Shown here: one piece after another, positions 13,396 to 24,376 of the stretch | How positions within the stretch are numbered: the stretch's first letter is position 1 | How the letters are laid out: the number at the start of each line of letters is the position of its first letter | Source of the DNA: Pectinophora gossypiella | Lineage: Eukaryota > Arthropoda > Insecta > Lepidoptera > Gelechiidae | NCBI RefSeq assembly: GCF_024362695.1 | Contig: NW_026063242.1 | Span: 310,001-374,000, forward strand | Length of the DNA stretch: 64,000 nucleotides | Direction: 5' to 3' | The notes under the pieces: model-generated | Databases searched by the model: none | Seen by the model: only the letters and a program-made list of their open reading frames with translations | Told to the model about the DNA's origin: nothing | Position numbers and translations under genes: made by a program

Positions 13396-13939
13396 GAAAA
13401 ATCTAAACCACTCAAGTTAGACGCTTGAAATTTGGCATGCAGGTACCTTAGTTAACTTAAAGCTTAGTTGCAACAGGATATTGCAAAATTCCCACGGAAA
13501 CGGGAGGTAGTGGGAAAAAAACATTTGTATGAAAAAATCGAAACCGCGTAAGATAGATATTTTCAATTCAATTCAATTAAATTATTTATTGCATTCCATG
13601 TAGTACAATGGGGTGTTACATAGGCATAGGAACTAAAACATGGACCCTGTAGGGCACAGCAACGTTGAAGGGAAGAGAGGAAGTGTGTATTAAAATTAAA
13701 ACTCAATGAACAATCAATTAAAAAAAAACAATTCAATCAATTGATTCAATCTAGCATGCATGCATACCTTAGTAAATATAAAGTTTATTTTTGGCTGTAT
13801 TTTGAAAAATGGGAGTTATTGGGAAAAAAAAAATGTACTTATGAAAAAATCTAAACTGCATAAGTATGCACTCCCACACACACAAAGATCTCTCTCTTAT
13901 ATAACACGCCACGCGGACGAAGTCGCGGGCAAAAGCTAG

Positions 13940-14417
13940 TTAATTTATAAAATCAGTGAAGTTCAATAATTTATCTTCGTGCTAAACAGAAGAATTGGTC
14001 CTTCGGAAATAGGACGATGAAAAAGTTACTTATATAACTGTGCTTCGTCTGTTGTTCCGGCTGACCGACAAGATCCGTTGAAACGGCCTTTCATTTTCAT
14101 TGCGCTGACGCGGAGGCTGGATTTCCACATTCCACTAGCCAAAGAAGCTGAAGGAAAACAAGATTTTCAAATTAGAAGATTAATGCCTGCGTTACTGCCT
14201 GGAAGTGCACTTCAAAGAAATTGGTGTTATTACTCATTGCGTCGTCGGTGCGTATTTTACGCGCGAAACAGTACTTTGAAGTAAAACCTATTGTTTGTTA
14301 CTAGGTACTACCTAAAATCGTGGCAAATCAGAAGATTACTTCTATAAAAGGCTGTAAAACATTTTTTTGAAAATGTATTTTACTAAAAATATTATATTTT
14401 TAATCAGATTTACCCTA
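13940..14417. other. 478-bp spacer between the two Helitron-like copies
   Basis: Unrelated to the elements on either side. The 68-codon frame at 14078-14284 begins with a true ATG but has no recognisable motif. Confidence 0.4.
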
Positions 14418-14536
14418 TCTATACTTATAATAAATCTGTAGAGAGGTCAATTCTGTACATTAAATATTTTTTCAAAATAACTATCAGGGGGTGATAAGTG
14501 GTCGATACTGATGCCAAAAATGCAATCAGTAAAATT

Positions 14537-14573
<37 letters not shown>

Positions 14574-14730
14574 ATGTTCCTTATAGAAACAAAAACTACT
14601 GGACGGATTTTAATGAAACTTGGTACAATTATTCTTCACACTCCTGGACAGGTTATAGTATACTTTTCATCACGCTACAATCAATAGGAGCAGAGTAGTG
14701 AAGGGAAATTCTTTTATATGAAAAATCTAA

Positions 14731-16740
14731 ACCACTCAAGTTAGACGTTTGAAATTTGGCATGCAGGTACCTTAGATACCGTAGAGGTGCACTAAGAAAG
14801 GAATTCCCGAAAATCCTACGGGAACGGGAATTAGCGGGAAAATCCTTTTGTATGAAAAATCTAAACCACTCAAGTTAGACGTTTGAAATTTGGCAAGCAG
14901 GTACCTTAGATACCGTAGAGGTGTACTAAGAAAGGAATTTCCGAAATTCCTACGGGAACGGGAATTAGCGGGAAAATCCTTTTGTATGAAAAATCTAAAC
15001 CACTCAAGTTAGACGTTTGAAATTTGGCATGCAGATACCTTAAGTACCGTAGAGGTGCACTAAGAAAGGAATTCCCGAAATTCCTACGAGAACGGGAATT
15101 AGCAAGAAAATCCTTTTGTATGAAAAATCTAAACCACTCAAGTTAGACGTTTGAAATCTGTCATGCAGGTACCTTAGGTACCGTAGAGGTGCATTAAGAA
15201 AGGAATTCCTGAAATTCCCACGAGAACGGGAATTAGCGGGAAAATCCTTTTGTATGAAAAATCTAAACCATTCAAGTTAGATGTTTGAAATTTGTCATGC
15301 AGGTACCTTAGATACCATAGAGGTGTACTAAGAAAGGAATTCCCGAAATTCCCACGGGAACGGGAATTAGCGGGAAAATCCTTTTGTATGAAAAATCTAA
15401 ACCACTCAAGTTAGACGTTTGAAATTTGGCATGCAGGTACCTTAGATACCGTAGAGGTGTACTAAGAAAGGAATTTCCGAAATTCTTACGAGAACGGGAA
15501 TTAGGCAGAAAATCCTTTTGTATGAAAAATCTAAACCACTCAAGTTAGACGTTTGAAATTTGGCATGCAGATACCTTAAGTACCGTAGAGGTGCACTAAG
15601 AAAGGAATTCCCGAAATTCCCACGAGAACGGGAATTAGCAAGAAAATCCTTTTGTATGAAAAATCTAAACCACTCAAGTTAGACGTTTGAAATTTGTCAT
15701 GCAGGTACCTTAGGTACCGTAGAGGTGCATTAAGAAAGGAATTTCCGAAATTCCCACGAGAACGGGAATTAGCGGGAAAATCCTTTTGTATGAAAAATCT
15801 AAACCATTCAAGTTAGATGTTTGAAATTTGTCATGCAGGTACCTTAGATACCGTAGAGGTGTACTAAGAAAGGAATTCCCGAAAATCCTACGGGAACGGG
15901 AATTAGCGGGAAAATCCTTTTGTATGAAAAATCTAAACCACTCAAGTTAGACGTTTGAAATTTGGCATGCAGATACCTTAAGTACCGTAGAGGTGCACTA
16001 AGAAAGGATTTCCCGAAATTCCCACGAGAACGGGAATTAGCAAGAAAATCCTTTTGTATGAAAAATCTAAACCACTCAAGTTAGACGTTTGAAATTTGTC
16101 ATGCAGGTACCTTAGGTACCTTAGAGGTGCATTAAGAAAGGAATTCCCGAAATTCCCACGAGAACGGGAATTAGCGGGAAAATCCTTTTGTGTGAAAAAT
16201 CTAAACCACTCAAGTTAGACGTTTGAAATTTGGCATGCAGGTACCTTAGATACCGTAGAGGTGTACTAAGAAAGGAATTTCCGAAATTCTTACGGGAACG
16301 GGAATTAGCGGGAAAATCCTTTTGTATGAAAAATCTAAACCACTCAAGTTAGACGTTTGAAATTTGGCATGCAGATACCTTAAGTACCGTAGAGGTGCAC
16401 TAAGAAAGGAATTCCCGAAATTCCCACGAGAACGGGAATTAGCAAGAAAATCCTTTTGTATGAAAAATCTAAACCACTCAAGTTAGACGTTTGAAATTTG
16501 TCATGCAGGTACCTTAGGTACCGTAGAGGTGCATTAAGAAAGGAATTCCCAAAATTCTCACGGGAACGGTAGTTAGCGGGAAAATCCTTTTGTATGAAAA
16601 ATCTAAACCATTCAAGTTAGATGTTTGAAATTTGTCATGCAGGTACCTTAGATACCGTAGAGGTGTACTAAGAAAGGAATTCCCGAAATTCCCACGGGAA
16701 CGGGAATTAGCGGGAAAATCCTTTTGTATGAAAAATCTAG
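14731..16740 (+). repeat. 134-bp tandem repeat array, 15 units
   Basis: Starting at 14731 the ACCACT register recurs at 14865, 14999 and 15133, and the array ends exactly 15 periods later at 16740, where the captured LINE tail begins. The unit is the same as in copy 1. Confidence 0.9.
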
Positions 16741-16937
16741 GACTTATGATGACCAAATTGGAGATGTCCTTAGAAAAGGTTCAATACGATCTACTCTGAA
16801 CCGGCGTGCGTGTATGAAGCGATTGATGAATGTGGAGGAAGCAAGAGAAGTGTGTCAGGATCGAAGCAAATGGAATTCTATAGTCTCTGCTTACCCCGGT
16901 GGGAAATAGGCGTGAGTTTATGTATGTATGTATGTAT
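16740..16937 (+). pseudogene. Captured LINE 3' tail inside Helitron-like copy 2
   Basis: Same passenger at the same junction as in copy 1, with a slightly shorter (TATG)n tail. Shared position shows the capture predates duplication of the host element. Confidence 0.55.
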
Positions 16938-17481
16938 GAAAAATCTAAACCACTCAAGTTAGACGCTTGAAATTTGGCATGCAGGTACCTTAGTTAACTT
17001 AAAGCTTAGTTGCAACAGGATATTGCAAAATTCCCACGGAAACGGGAGTTAGTGGGAAAAAAACATTTGTATGAAAAAATCGAAACCGCGTAAGATAGAT
17101 ATTTTCAATTCAATTCAATTAAATTATTTATTGCATTCCATGTAGTACAATGGGGTGTTACATAGGCATAGGAACTAAAACATGGACCCTGTAGGGCACA
17201 GCAACGTTGAAGGGAAGAGAGGAAGTGTGTATTAAAATTAAAACTCAATGAACAATCAATTAAAAAAAAACAATTCAATCAATTGATTCAATCTAGCATG
17301 CATGCATACCTTAGTAAATATAAAGTTTATTTTTGGCTGTATTTTGAAAAATGGGAGTTATTGGGAAAAAAAAAATGTACTTATGAAAAAATCTAAACTG
17401 CATAAGTATGCACTCCCACACACACAAAGATCTCTCTCTTATATAACACGCCACGCGGACGAAGTCGCGGGCAAAAGCTAG

Positions 17482-18213
17482 TCGTTAAATAGATGAGTCT
17501 TATTCGTCTTCTGAATAAAAAAAAAACGGAAATCAAAATCAAAATTTCCAGTCCACACTTGTCTGTGCCATCCGCCCCGCGCTTTCTCAAATTGGGTCGT
17601 GTACTAGGTTCAAGTTAAATTATTAAATTCTGATTACCTACTAAATAAAGACACATCTAAAAGTAACGAAAAACGTTTTCTTTTTTCAATTTTACTCATT
17701 TTTGAATTTAAAACAAGAAAAACGTAATAATAAGTCCGACAATTTATCACGTTTTTCTGTGACGTCACAATGTGCTTTTGGCTTTTTCAAACAAATTCTA
17801 TAATAATTTCGTGTTATGACGTTTAGTAAAAAGTAACTGATTTGACTAGTTGGAAACTGTTGGATCTAGCCTATTCTCGTTTGGATAAGTGTGTGAACGA
17901 GACAACAATATACATCGCATCCGTGAAAAAAGAAGACAGCAAAATGACGCCAACTCAATTTGTCGCGAAAATTAAATTGGCGCGAAATCATGTTTGCAGC
18001 GCTGCAGCGAGGAAGATTTTTTGTATGAAGAAATCGTCTAGCGAAATACCGCTTGAAGCGGAATTGTTCATCGGCTGTATAAGTCTGTATCCGAACGCGG
18101 GCATTTTCGTCACTCTTCTTTCAATTCTAGATTTTACCAGTACAGGATTCTTTCAATTTAAAATCGCTATTTGTGTACTTTGCGCCTTTTTTGTTCATTG
18201 TTTATTATTGTAC
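17482..18213. other. Flank of the gypsy insertion, possibly BEL/Pao 5' region
   Basis: The sequence left of the gypsy element has an open frame from about 17842 that would read on into the LTR. It contains a basic stretch (MTPTQFVAKIKLARNH) from an ATG at 17944. Because a BEL/Pao gag relic resumes right after the gypsy element, this may be the BEL 5' region. I cannot confirm that from motifs. Confidence 0.35.
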
Positions 18214-18522
18214 TATAAGCGTAACCCCCCACTGATCGATCGTAGCACCTCCGACTTCTATAAAAAGCATCGCGCGCCAGTTTGGCGGACATTTGCTCGA
18301 GAGACGTCGAAGCCTACGGATCGGTAGAGGACTACGTTCCAGGTCACGTGAGCCATTTTTGTTCGATATTTTCCTGTTTTTCTGTTGCATTTTCAAGCGA
18401 GGTTATTTTGTTTTTGTTTCTTTTTTTCTGTATTTAAGTGATTGTTAAAATTTAAATTCAAATAAAAAGTGTGATTGTTAGTTTTGTTTTTTTTTAAATT
18501 ATTACCACTTCTGACCCTAAAA
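18214..18522 (+). repeat. 5' LTR of the gypsy element
   Basis: 309 bp, matching 24069-24376. A TATA-like TATAAAAAG lies at 18259-18267 and an AATAAA-like signal (CAAATAAAAAG) near 18460, giving promoter and polyadenylation functions in U3 and R. The last bases include CCACTTCTGA, the exact complement of the primer-site-like sequence just downstream. Confidence 0.92.
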
Positions 18523-18535
18523 TCAGAAGTGGGAT
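18523..18535 (+). promoter_or_regulatory. Putative primer binding site, tRNA-Leu-like
   Basis: TCAGAAGTGGGAT follows the LTR directly. It is complementary to the acceptor/T-arm side of many eukaryotic tRNA-Leu molecules (from general knowledge), but lacks the leading TGG that would pair with the tRNA CCA end. The identical 13-mer follows the 5' LTR at 37.8 kb and a 9-base version follows the 5' LTR of the element at 28-30 kb. Confidence 0.55.
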
Positions 18536-18702
18536 AAAGAACTTCATTTGCCCACTATAGTTACGACGTACAAAGCAGAGTAGCCCGCTTGATTTTTTTT
18601 TCGTAGCGATAACCGTTTATTTGAAATTTTGTTTACGTGTCAATTGTGTTGTGTATCAGTGCGTCCCGTGAATAAGTGCGTATTACCGCGAGTGTTGTAG
18701 TG

Positions 18703-21700
18703 ATGGAACGTAGCAAGCGTTGCCGTAAATCGCGACGTCGTACACGAAGTGGCTCGCGTGTCCGCGTACGTTCTCGTGTTCGAAGCATGACGCGTAGTAG
18801 GTCTCGCAGTAGTTCTCGAACCCTGGCTAGATCAAGATCGCCCCCCCCCCCGCGTTCTTCACGCTGTAGGGACCGCCGTCGTGCTGATAATCGACACCGC
18901 CGTTATCGGTCGCGCACTTCGTCACGCGATAGGGTTATAACGCGCTCCCACCCAAAGTTGTATACGCGAAGTCCATCCCGCGATGAAAGACGTAGTAGGT
19001 CCGCGAGACGTTCCCGGAGTACCAAGCGCCGCACCCGCGATATACGCCCGTCGTCCACTCGAACGCCTAGTCCTTTACCCGTAAACGATGGTAGTCGGGA
19101 TAAAGGGACTGACACCACTCACCGACCTTATGGTACGGGGCGCCGCCTTTGTGAGTCGGAGTGTCGTTCCTCCGAGGCGTCTACCCTTGCACAGGCCTTG
19201 TTAGAAGTTCTAAAATCAAACCAACCCGTTAGATCAAACTGTTACTATATCTCGAATTTTGATCCCACCGTACACAACATAGAAGCATGGTGTGAGGAAG
19301 TTGATCGCGCTAAAACTTCTAACGGCTGGGGCGATCAGGAATGCTTATCCCGTGTCGCTTCCTGTCTTAAGGGGGATGCTAAGGTGTGGCTAGGTGAATG
19401 GGTTACAAACGACCGGACTTGGTCGAATTTTAAACGCGAGTTCATCCCACTTTGCCCCACGAAGTTAGACTATGCGAACATTCTCTTTACGGCCATGAAT
19501 ACTACGTCAAACTCGTATACTACCTACGCTGAGTACGCACGTCGAACGCTGTTACGTCTACGGATTGTACGGGGTCTTTCCGACGAGTTGCGGACCCTTA
19601 TAGTAATTCGTGGAATAGACGATCCGCAGGTCCGGGCCGCTGCAGCTAATGCGGACTTGACTTCTGATAATATTGTGTCATTTCTGTCAATATACGTCAA
19701 ACCCAACCGAGGGAAACTTAGTAGCCACCCCAATAATTTACATCCTAAGACAAATCAGCCGAGTAAACAAAATGAACGTCCGGATATTAAATGTTTCCAT
19801 TGCAATCAACGAGGTCACATAGGTCGTAATTGCCCCAAGAAAATTAGACGCGGTTCAAGCGGGAATCCACCGAACCTCGCACCGTCAGTGGGCACACTGA
19901 AGCCGCCTACAAATAGTGCCTGTACCTTCTGTAAAAAACCGGGACATGACGTAAGCAAATGTTTCGCAAAGGCACGTTCAGAACCCCGAAACCAGCATAA
20001 TGTTAATCTTTGCTCGGATGGAGATGCTAGCGCCCCACGAAACAGTGATATCACTGCAGCGGTAATCGAAGGTATCCCAGTTGACGTTTTGATAGACAGC
20101 GGTGCTCTGAACGTGTCTCTCATTTCATCAGACGTACTTAAATATCTCCCATGTCAGCCCAAACCTAGGAAATGCGTTCTTAAGGGAATATCCGAGAAGG
20201 AAATCAACGCCACATCTTACGTTACAGTCACGCTAGAATTTAGTGAAATTAGCCTTGAAGCGGACTTAGTTGTTGTACCGTCTGAGTGTATGAACGCACC
20301 CATCATAATCGGAACGGACGTCCTGAATCGGGAAGGAGTAACGTATGTTAGGACAAAGGATAGGCAATATTTAACACGATCAGACGACTGCTTACACTTT
20401 CATCCGCACTCAGCCGTTCCCATCGAATCTTTCGAGGTGAACACACCTCTAATGGGCGAAGATCGTAAGACTCTATTTTCCGTCATCAATCAGTTCTCTG
20501 ATTTCCTTATTTCCGGCACTGCCACGACGACGGTAAAGACAGGGGAGATGGACATAAAACTGACGAGTTCCTCGCCGATAGTATATCGCCCCTATAAGTT
20601 GTCGTATCAAGAGAAAATTAAAGTACGAGAAATCATAAAAGATCTTCTAGATAAAGGCATTATTAGGCGGTCAAAGTCCGAATATGCCAGTCCAATCATT
20701 TTAGTTAAGAAACGTGACGGCACGGATAGACTTTGCGTTGACTTCAGGGCGTTGAACCGCATCACTGTCAAAGACCGATACCCACTCCCCCTCATCGACG
20801 ACCACATCGATAGACTTGGAGGCTACAAGTACTTCTCAAGCCTCGACATGGCCACTGGTTTTCACCAGATCCCGATTAAAGAGGAATGCATCCCTCTGAC
20901 GGGGTTTGTGACACCAGAGGACCATTTCGAGTATGTCAAAATGCCCTTCGGTCTTGCTAATTCCCCTATTGTATATCAGCGCATAATTAATGACGCGTTA
21001 CGAAGTTTCATCGACGAGGGTAGTGTCTTGGTCTACGTAGACGATGTGCTCCTTATGAGTAACACTATAACCGAAGGCATTGAATTGCTGCGAAGGGTGT
21101 TGTCGACGCTCACTCAGGCAGGATTTTCAATTAATCTCCAAAAGTGTTCCTTCCTTACGACCGAAATTGAATACCTTGGGCGAGTTATAAGTAAAGGTCA
21201 GGTTCGACCGAGCCCAAGGAAAGTAGAGGCACTTGTTAACACGACGCCACCTGAAAATGTTAAACAGGTGCGACAGTTACTTGGCCTGGCCGGGTATTTT
21301 CGCCGGTATATCAAAGGATATGCGACTAAAACCGCGCCCATCACGCTTCTAACTAGAAAGGGTGTCGCGTTCAACTGGAGTCCTGAATGTGAAGCCATAC
21401 GACAAGACCTAATAAAACATCTTACTAGCGAACCGGTACTCGCCATTTTTGATCCCGAGCTACCTACTGAGGTCCACACGGATGCGAGCAGTGCGGGCTA
21501 TGGAGCGGTGCTACTACAGACTCATCCAGATGGTAAGAAGCACGTGGTATCCTTTTTTAGTAAAGTTACCCAAGGAGCCGAAAACAAATACCACTCCTAC
21601 GAGCTCGAGACTCTGGCCGTAGTCAAGTCACTCCAGCATTCTCGACACTACCTCGCGGGGATGCAATTCGTTGTGGTCACAGACTGCAATGCTCTGAAAT

Positions 21701-23115
21701 CAACTGAAAGGAAAAAAGACCTGCTACCTCGTGTCGCTCGGTGGTGGATCTACCTCCAGGACTTCCACTTCAATATCGAGTATCGCAAAGGAGTTCTAAT
21801 GCAACATGCCGACTACTTGAGCCGGAACCCAGCTAGAGTTAACCAGATTTCCAGACCCCGCAGCTGGGCCCAAATAGCACAGTCAGCCGACCAGGAGAGT
21901 CAAGACCTCATCCAGAAACTTCAAGACGGTACTCTTGACACCAACAGGTATGTAGTACAAAATGAACTCCTTTATTACAAGTACTCCACTGTAGGCGAGG
22001 AGCCACGACTGCTCTGCTACATCCCGAAAGGTTACCGTCTAAGCCTTTTACGGATATTTCATGACGAGCACGAACATATTGGACACGAGAAGACTCAAGA
22101 CCTGATTCTGCGACACTTCTGGTTCCCTGGTCTAAGGCAGTTCGTCAGGAAATATATTTCTCATTGCTTAGTGTGCATTTCAAAGAAACGAGTACCTCGG
22201 GCACCACTGCAGCACATTACATCATGGGAAAAACCTGCTGAGCCTTTCCACGTTGTGCACGTAGATGCCTTAGGTCCTCTCCCAGAGTCCGAAGGGTATA
22301 GGTTCGTACTTATCTTAGTCGACTCATTTTCGAAGTACTCCATGTTACAGCCGATATATCGCCAAGATGTAGGTGAACTCAAACGTGTCATATCGCAGGC
22401 TATCTCTTTATTCGGTGTCCCCAAACTAATGGTCACAGACAAAGGGCGGATGTTCGAGTCTAACGAGTTCAAGACCTAGATGGACGGCTTAGGGTGCGAG
22501 TTGCATTTCATCACTCCGGAAATGCACCACTCTAATGGCCAAGTCGAGCGGTACGTACGCACTGTCTTAAACATGATACGCATCGAAGTCAATCACAAAA
22601 ATGCATCATGGTCGGATGTCTTGTGGAAGATGCAGCTCGTTTTGAACATCACGAAGCAGAAGACCACACAGGCATCGCCACTGAACATTCTGATTGGAAC
22701 GGAAGGGACGACACCCGTCATCCGTAACTTGGTGAGGGACGTGGCTCTCGAGTGAACATCACCTAACCGAGAGGCTGTACGCGAGATAACCAGGGCCAAT
22801 GTTCGACAACGACTTCTGGACAACCAGTTTAAACAAGACGAGCATGTGAATCGCCACAGACGCCCACCGCGTTTGTTTCATGTTAACGATTTGGTATTTG
22901 TGATTAAGTTCTCACAGGTAACCGGGAAACTTGACCCTGGTATGCGTGGGCCGTACAAAGTGGTGAAGACCTTACCGGGCGGCCGCTACGAATTGAAACT
23001 TCTGAGCGGAGGCCGTGGGAAGCTCACGCAGGCAGCTGCGCAGCATATGGTTGCTTGGCGCGGCGAATGGTGTCCGGAGTCGTGCGCTGCTTTCTTCGAG
23101 AGTGAGTTGAAATAA
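18703..23115 (+). pseudogene. Gypsy gag-pol polyprotein, two in-frame stops
   Basis: One frame from the first ATG (18703) encodes the polyprotein. In order: Arg/Ser-rich N-terminus (about 1-110), capsid (about 160-330), zinc knuckles CFHCNQRGHIGRNC (364-377) and CTFCKKPGHDVSKC (407-420), protease with IDSGA (Asp 465), reverse transcriptase with YVDD (778-781), RNase H (HTDASSAGYG, Asp 927), and integrase zinc finger (His 1120 and 1128, Cys 1155 and 1158). The integrase triad is Asp 1188, Asp 1246 and Glu 1282, a D-x35-E spacing. A GPY-like region (GKLDPGMRGPYKV) lies near the end. TAG at 22477-22479 falls between the last catalytic Asp and Glu, and TGA at 22753-22755 lies further on. Reading is otherwise open to 23115. 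Gag and pol share one frame with no frameshift. The stops should remove integration by this copy. Confidence 0.93.
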
Positions 23116-24057
23116 GAGACAGCTTTGTTCGGGGCTAGCGTTACATTGTTTACCACATATACCCCTCTTGAAACCCCTGTGTTCTTTCTCTTTGACCTGA
23201 CTAACTGACGACTTCCAAATTTTACTTAAAAGCCGGCACGCGAATATATCCAAATCCTCTCATAACCCTGAACTTAGGCCCCTTTCTGAGTAGTGGTGAG
23301 CAATGTTCTGTGGGCTTAGAATAAAGTAGATCTTGTTGCCTGTAGCCTTGTTGCTAGTCGGGCGTGGACGTTGGCAATGTTTTTCAAGCTGTCTAAGTGA
23401 TGGCGTTTGATCGTCATGCCACTATTGACGCTGATAAACATTGAGTGACCAAGTCGTCCGTGGACGTTGGCAATATTTGTTAAGCCGTCTTGGCGTTGAC
23501 GTCATCTCGTCAAGTCATCATGGTCATTGGCAAATATTGAGTGACCAAGTCGTCCTTGGCGTTGACGTTAATCGTCAAGTCGCTTTTAAGCGGACGTGTC
23601 AGTCATGTTGTCGCTTGTTGCCTGTAGCCTTGTTACTAGGCAGGCTCGGACGTTGGCAATGTCTGTCAAGTCGTTCTACGGTTGACAGATATTGATTGAC
23701 CAAGTCGTCCCTGGGCATTGGCAGTCACCTGTCAAGGCGTACATGTTCTAATTCCAAAATGTGTGTGCGTATGCGAGTATTATGCAAGGAGCTTAAGATG
23801 TGAAGAATGAAAAACTGTCTGAATTAAGTGAATGATATGTGAAAGGAGCGCGAAAGGAGTGTGATATTTCAGGAAACAATCTCTAATGTTCGACTCGTTT
23901 CAGACGACGGAGTTGTGGACACCGAAATAGCGCTACCCAACGCACTACCATCGATGCCACTACTGGACTGCGATAGGGAGACTGAACAAGCTGCGATTGC
24001 CGGACCCTCATCCAGAACTCCCCTAGTTAATGACCAGGTCGAGGACGACCTATCATC
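23116..24057 (+). other. Gypsy 3' region with serial stem-loops and a small ORF
   Basis: Non-pol sequence between the coding region and the LTR. At 23340-23740 a loose repeat (GACGTTGGCAAT and CAAGTCGTCC blocks) forms many short stems. TTGGCA pairs TGTTAA at 23467-23483. TTGACG pairs CGTCAA at 23496-23513 and again at 23562-23578. TTGGCA pairs TGTCAA at 23653-23669 and at 23718-23735. CGCTT/AAGCG lies near 23581-23593. A 70-codon acidic frame (GTG at 23861, to 24073) ends just inside the LTR. It has no known motif and may be a remnant. Confidence 0.6.
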
Positions 24058-24065
24058 AGGAGAGG
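24058..24065 (+). promoter_or_regulatory. Polypurine tract
   Basis: AGGAGAGG lies three bases before the 3' LTR, where plus-strand DNA synthesis of an LTR element is primed. Confidence 0.6.
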
Positions 24066-24068
24066 CCG

Positions 24069-24376
24069 TATAAGCGTAACCCCCCACTGATCGATCGTAG
24101 CACCTCCGACTTCTATAAAAAGCATCGCGCGCCAGTTTGGCGGACATTTGCTCGAGAGACGTCGAAGCCTACGGATCGGTAGAGGACTACGTTCCAGGTC
24201 ACGTGAGCCATTTTTGTTCGATATTTTCCTGTTTTTCTGTTGCATTTTCAAGCGAGGTTATTTTGTTTTTGTTTCTTTTTTTCTGTATTTAAGTGATTGT
24301 TAAAATTTCAATTCAAATAAAAAGTGTGATTGTTAGTTTTGTTTTTTTTAAATTATTACCACTTCTGACCCTAAAA
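24069..24376 (+). repeat. 3' LTR of the gypsy element
   Basis: 308 bp, near-identical to 18214-18522 and followed by the GTAC target duplication. Confidence 0.92.

Larger units (their letters stand above)
11114..13939 (+). mobile_element. Helitron-like element with 134-bp tandem array, copy 1
   Basis: Starts TCTATACTTATAATAAATCT at 11114 (preceded by A) and ends AAAAGCTAG at 13939 (followed by T), fitting the 5'-TC and CTAG-3' Helitron pattern. A short hairpin-capable GCGGACGAAGTCGC lies just inside the 3' end. In order: (CTGT)n microsatellite (11237-11273), a 134-bp tandem array (11431-13193) interrupted by a 411-bp insertion, a captured LINE tail (13193-13395), a reverse LINE 3'-end-like piece (13560-13755), then the 3' end. 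No transposition protein. Copy 2 at 14418-17481 is nearly identical but has different flanks, so both moved as units. Confidence 0.75.
14418..17481 (+). mobile_element. Helitron-like element with 134-bp tandem array, copy 2
   Basis: Same start and end as copy 1 (TC at 14418 preceded by A; CTAG ending 17481 followed by T). It contains the (CTGT)n run (14540-14573), an uninterrupted 134-bp array of 15 units, the captured LINE tail (16740-16937), the reverse LINE-like piece (about 17105-17300) and the 3' hairpin region. It lacks the 411-bp insertion of copy 1. The array is four units longer, as expected from unequal exchange or replication slippage. Confidence 0.75.
18214..24376 (+). mobile_element. 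Nearly intact gypsy (Ty3-like) LTR retrotransposon
   Basis: A complete element: LTR (18214-18522), leader, gag-pol (18703-23115 with two in-frame stops), 3' region with stem-loops, polypurine tract and LTR (24069-24376), flanked by a 4-bp target duplication GTAC (18210-18213 and 24377-24380). The LTRs differ at only about two places (one substitution and the length of a T run), so insertion is recent. It sits inside an older BEL/Pao relic that resumes at 24381. No envelope ORF is seen. LTR ends are TAT...AAAA rather than TG...CA. Confidence 0.92.

Noticed and set aside
11237..14575. Peptides such as SVCLSVCLSVCLYVPYRNK at 11,207-11,398 and 14,498-14,698
   Set aside because: They translate the (CTGT)n microsatellite and the conserved non-coding start of the Helitron-like elements.
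12967..16756. Identical 80-codon minus-strand frames at 12,967 and 16,514
   Set aside because: Artefacts of the 134-bp tandem array. The array was also considered as a CRISPR-like structure, but it has no spacers and the context is eukaryotic.
23101..23872. Possible intron in the gypsy 3' region (donor-like GTGAGT at 23,101, acceptor-like TTTCAG ending 23,872)
   Set aside because: Joining would meet a stop within a few codons and the phases do not match the downstream small ORF.
23861..24073. The 70-codon frame as a separate gene
   Set aside because: It begins with GTG, has no motif and ends inside the LTR. It is recorded only as part of the 3' region.
18214..24376. Envelope gene that would make the gypsy an errantivirus-like element
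   Set aside because: Only a 70-codon frame lies after pol. No signal peptide, membrane segment or cleavage site pattern is seen.
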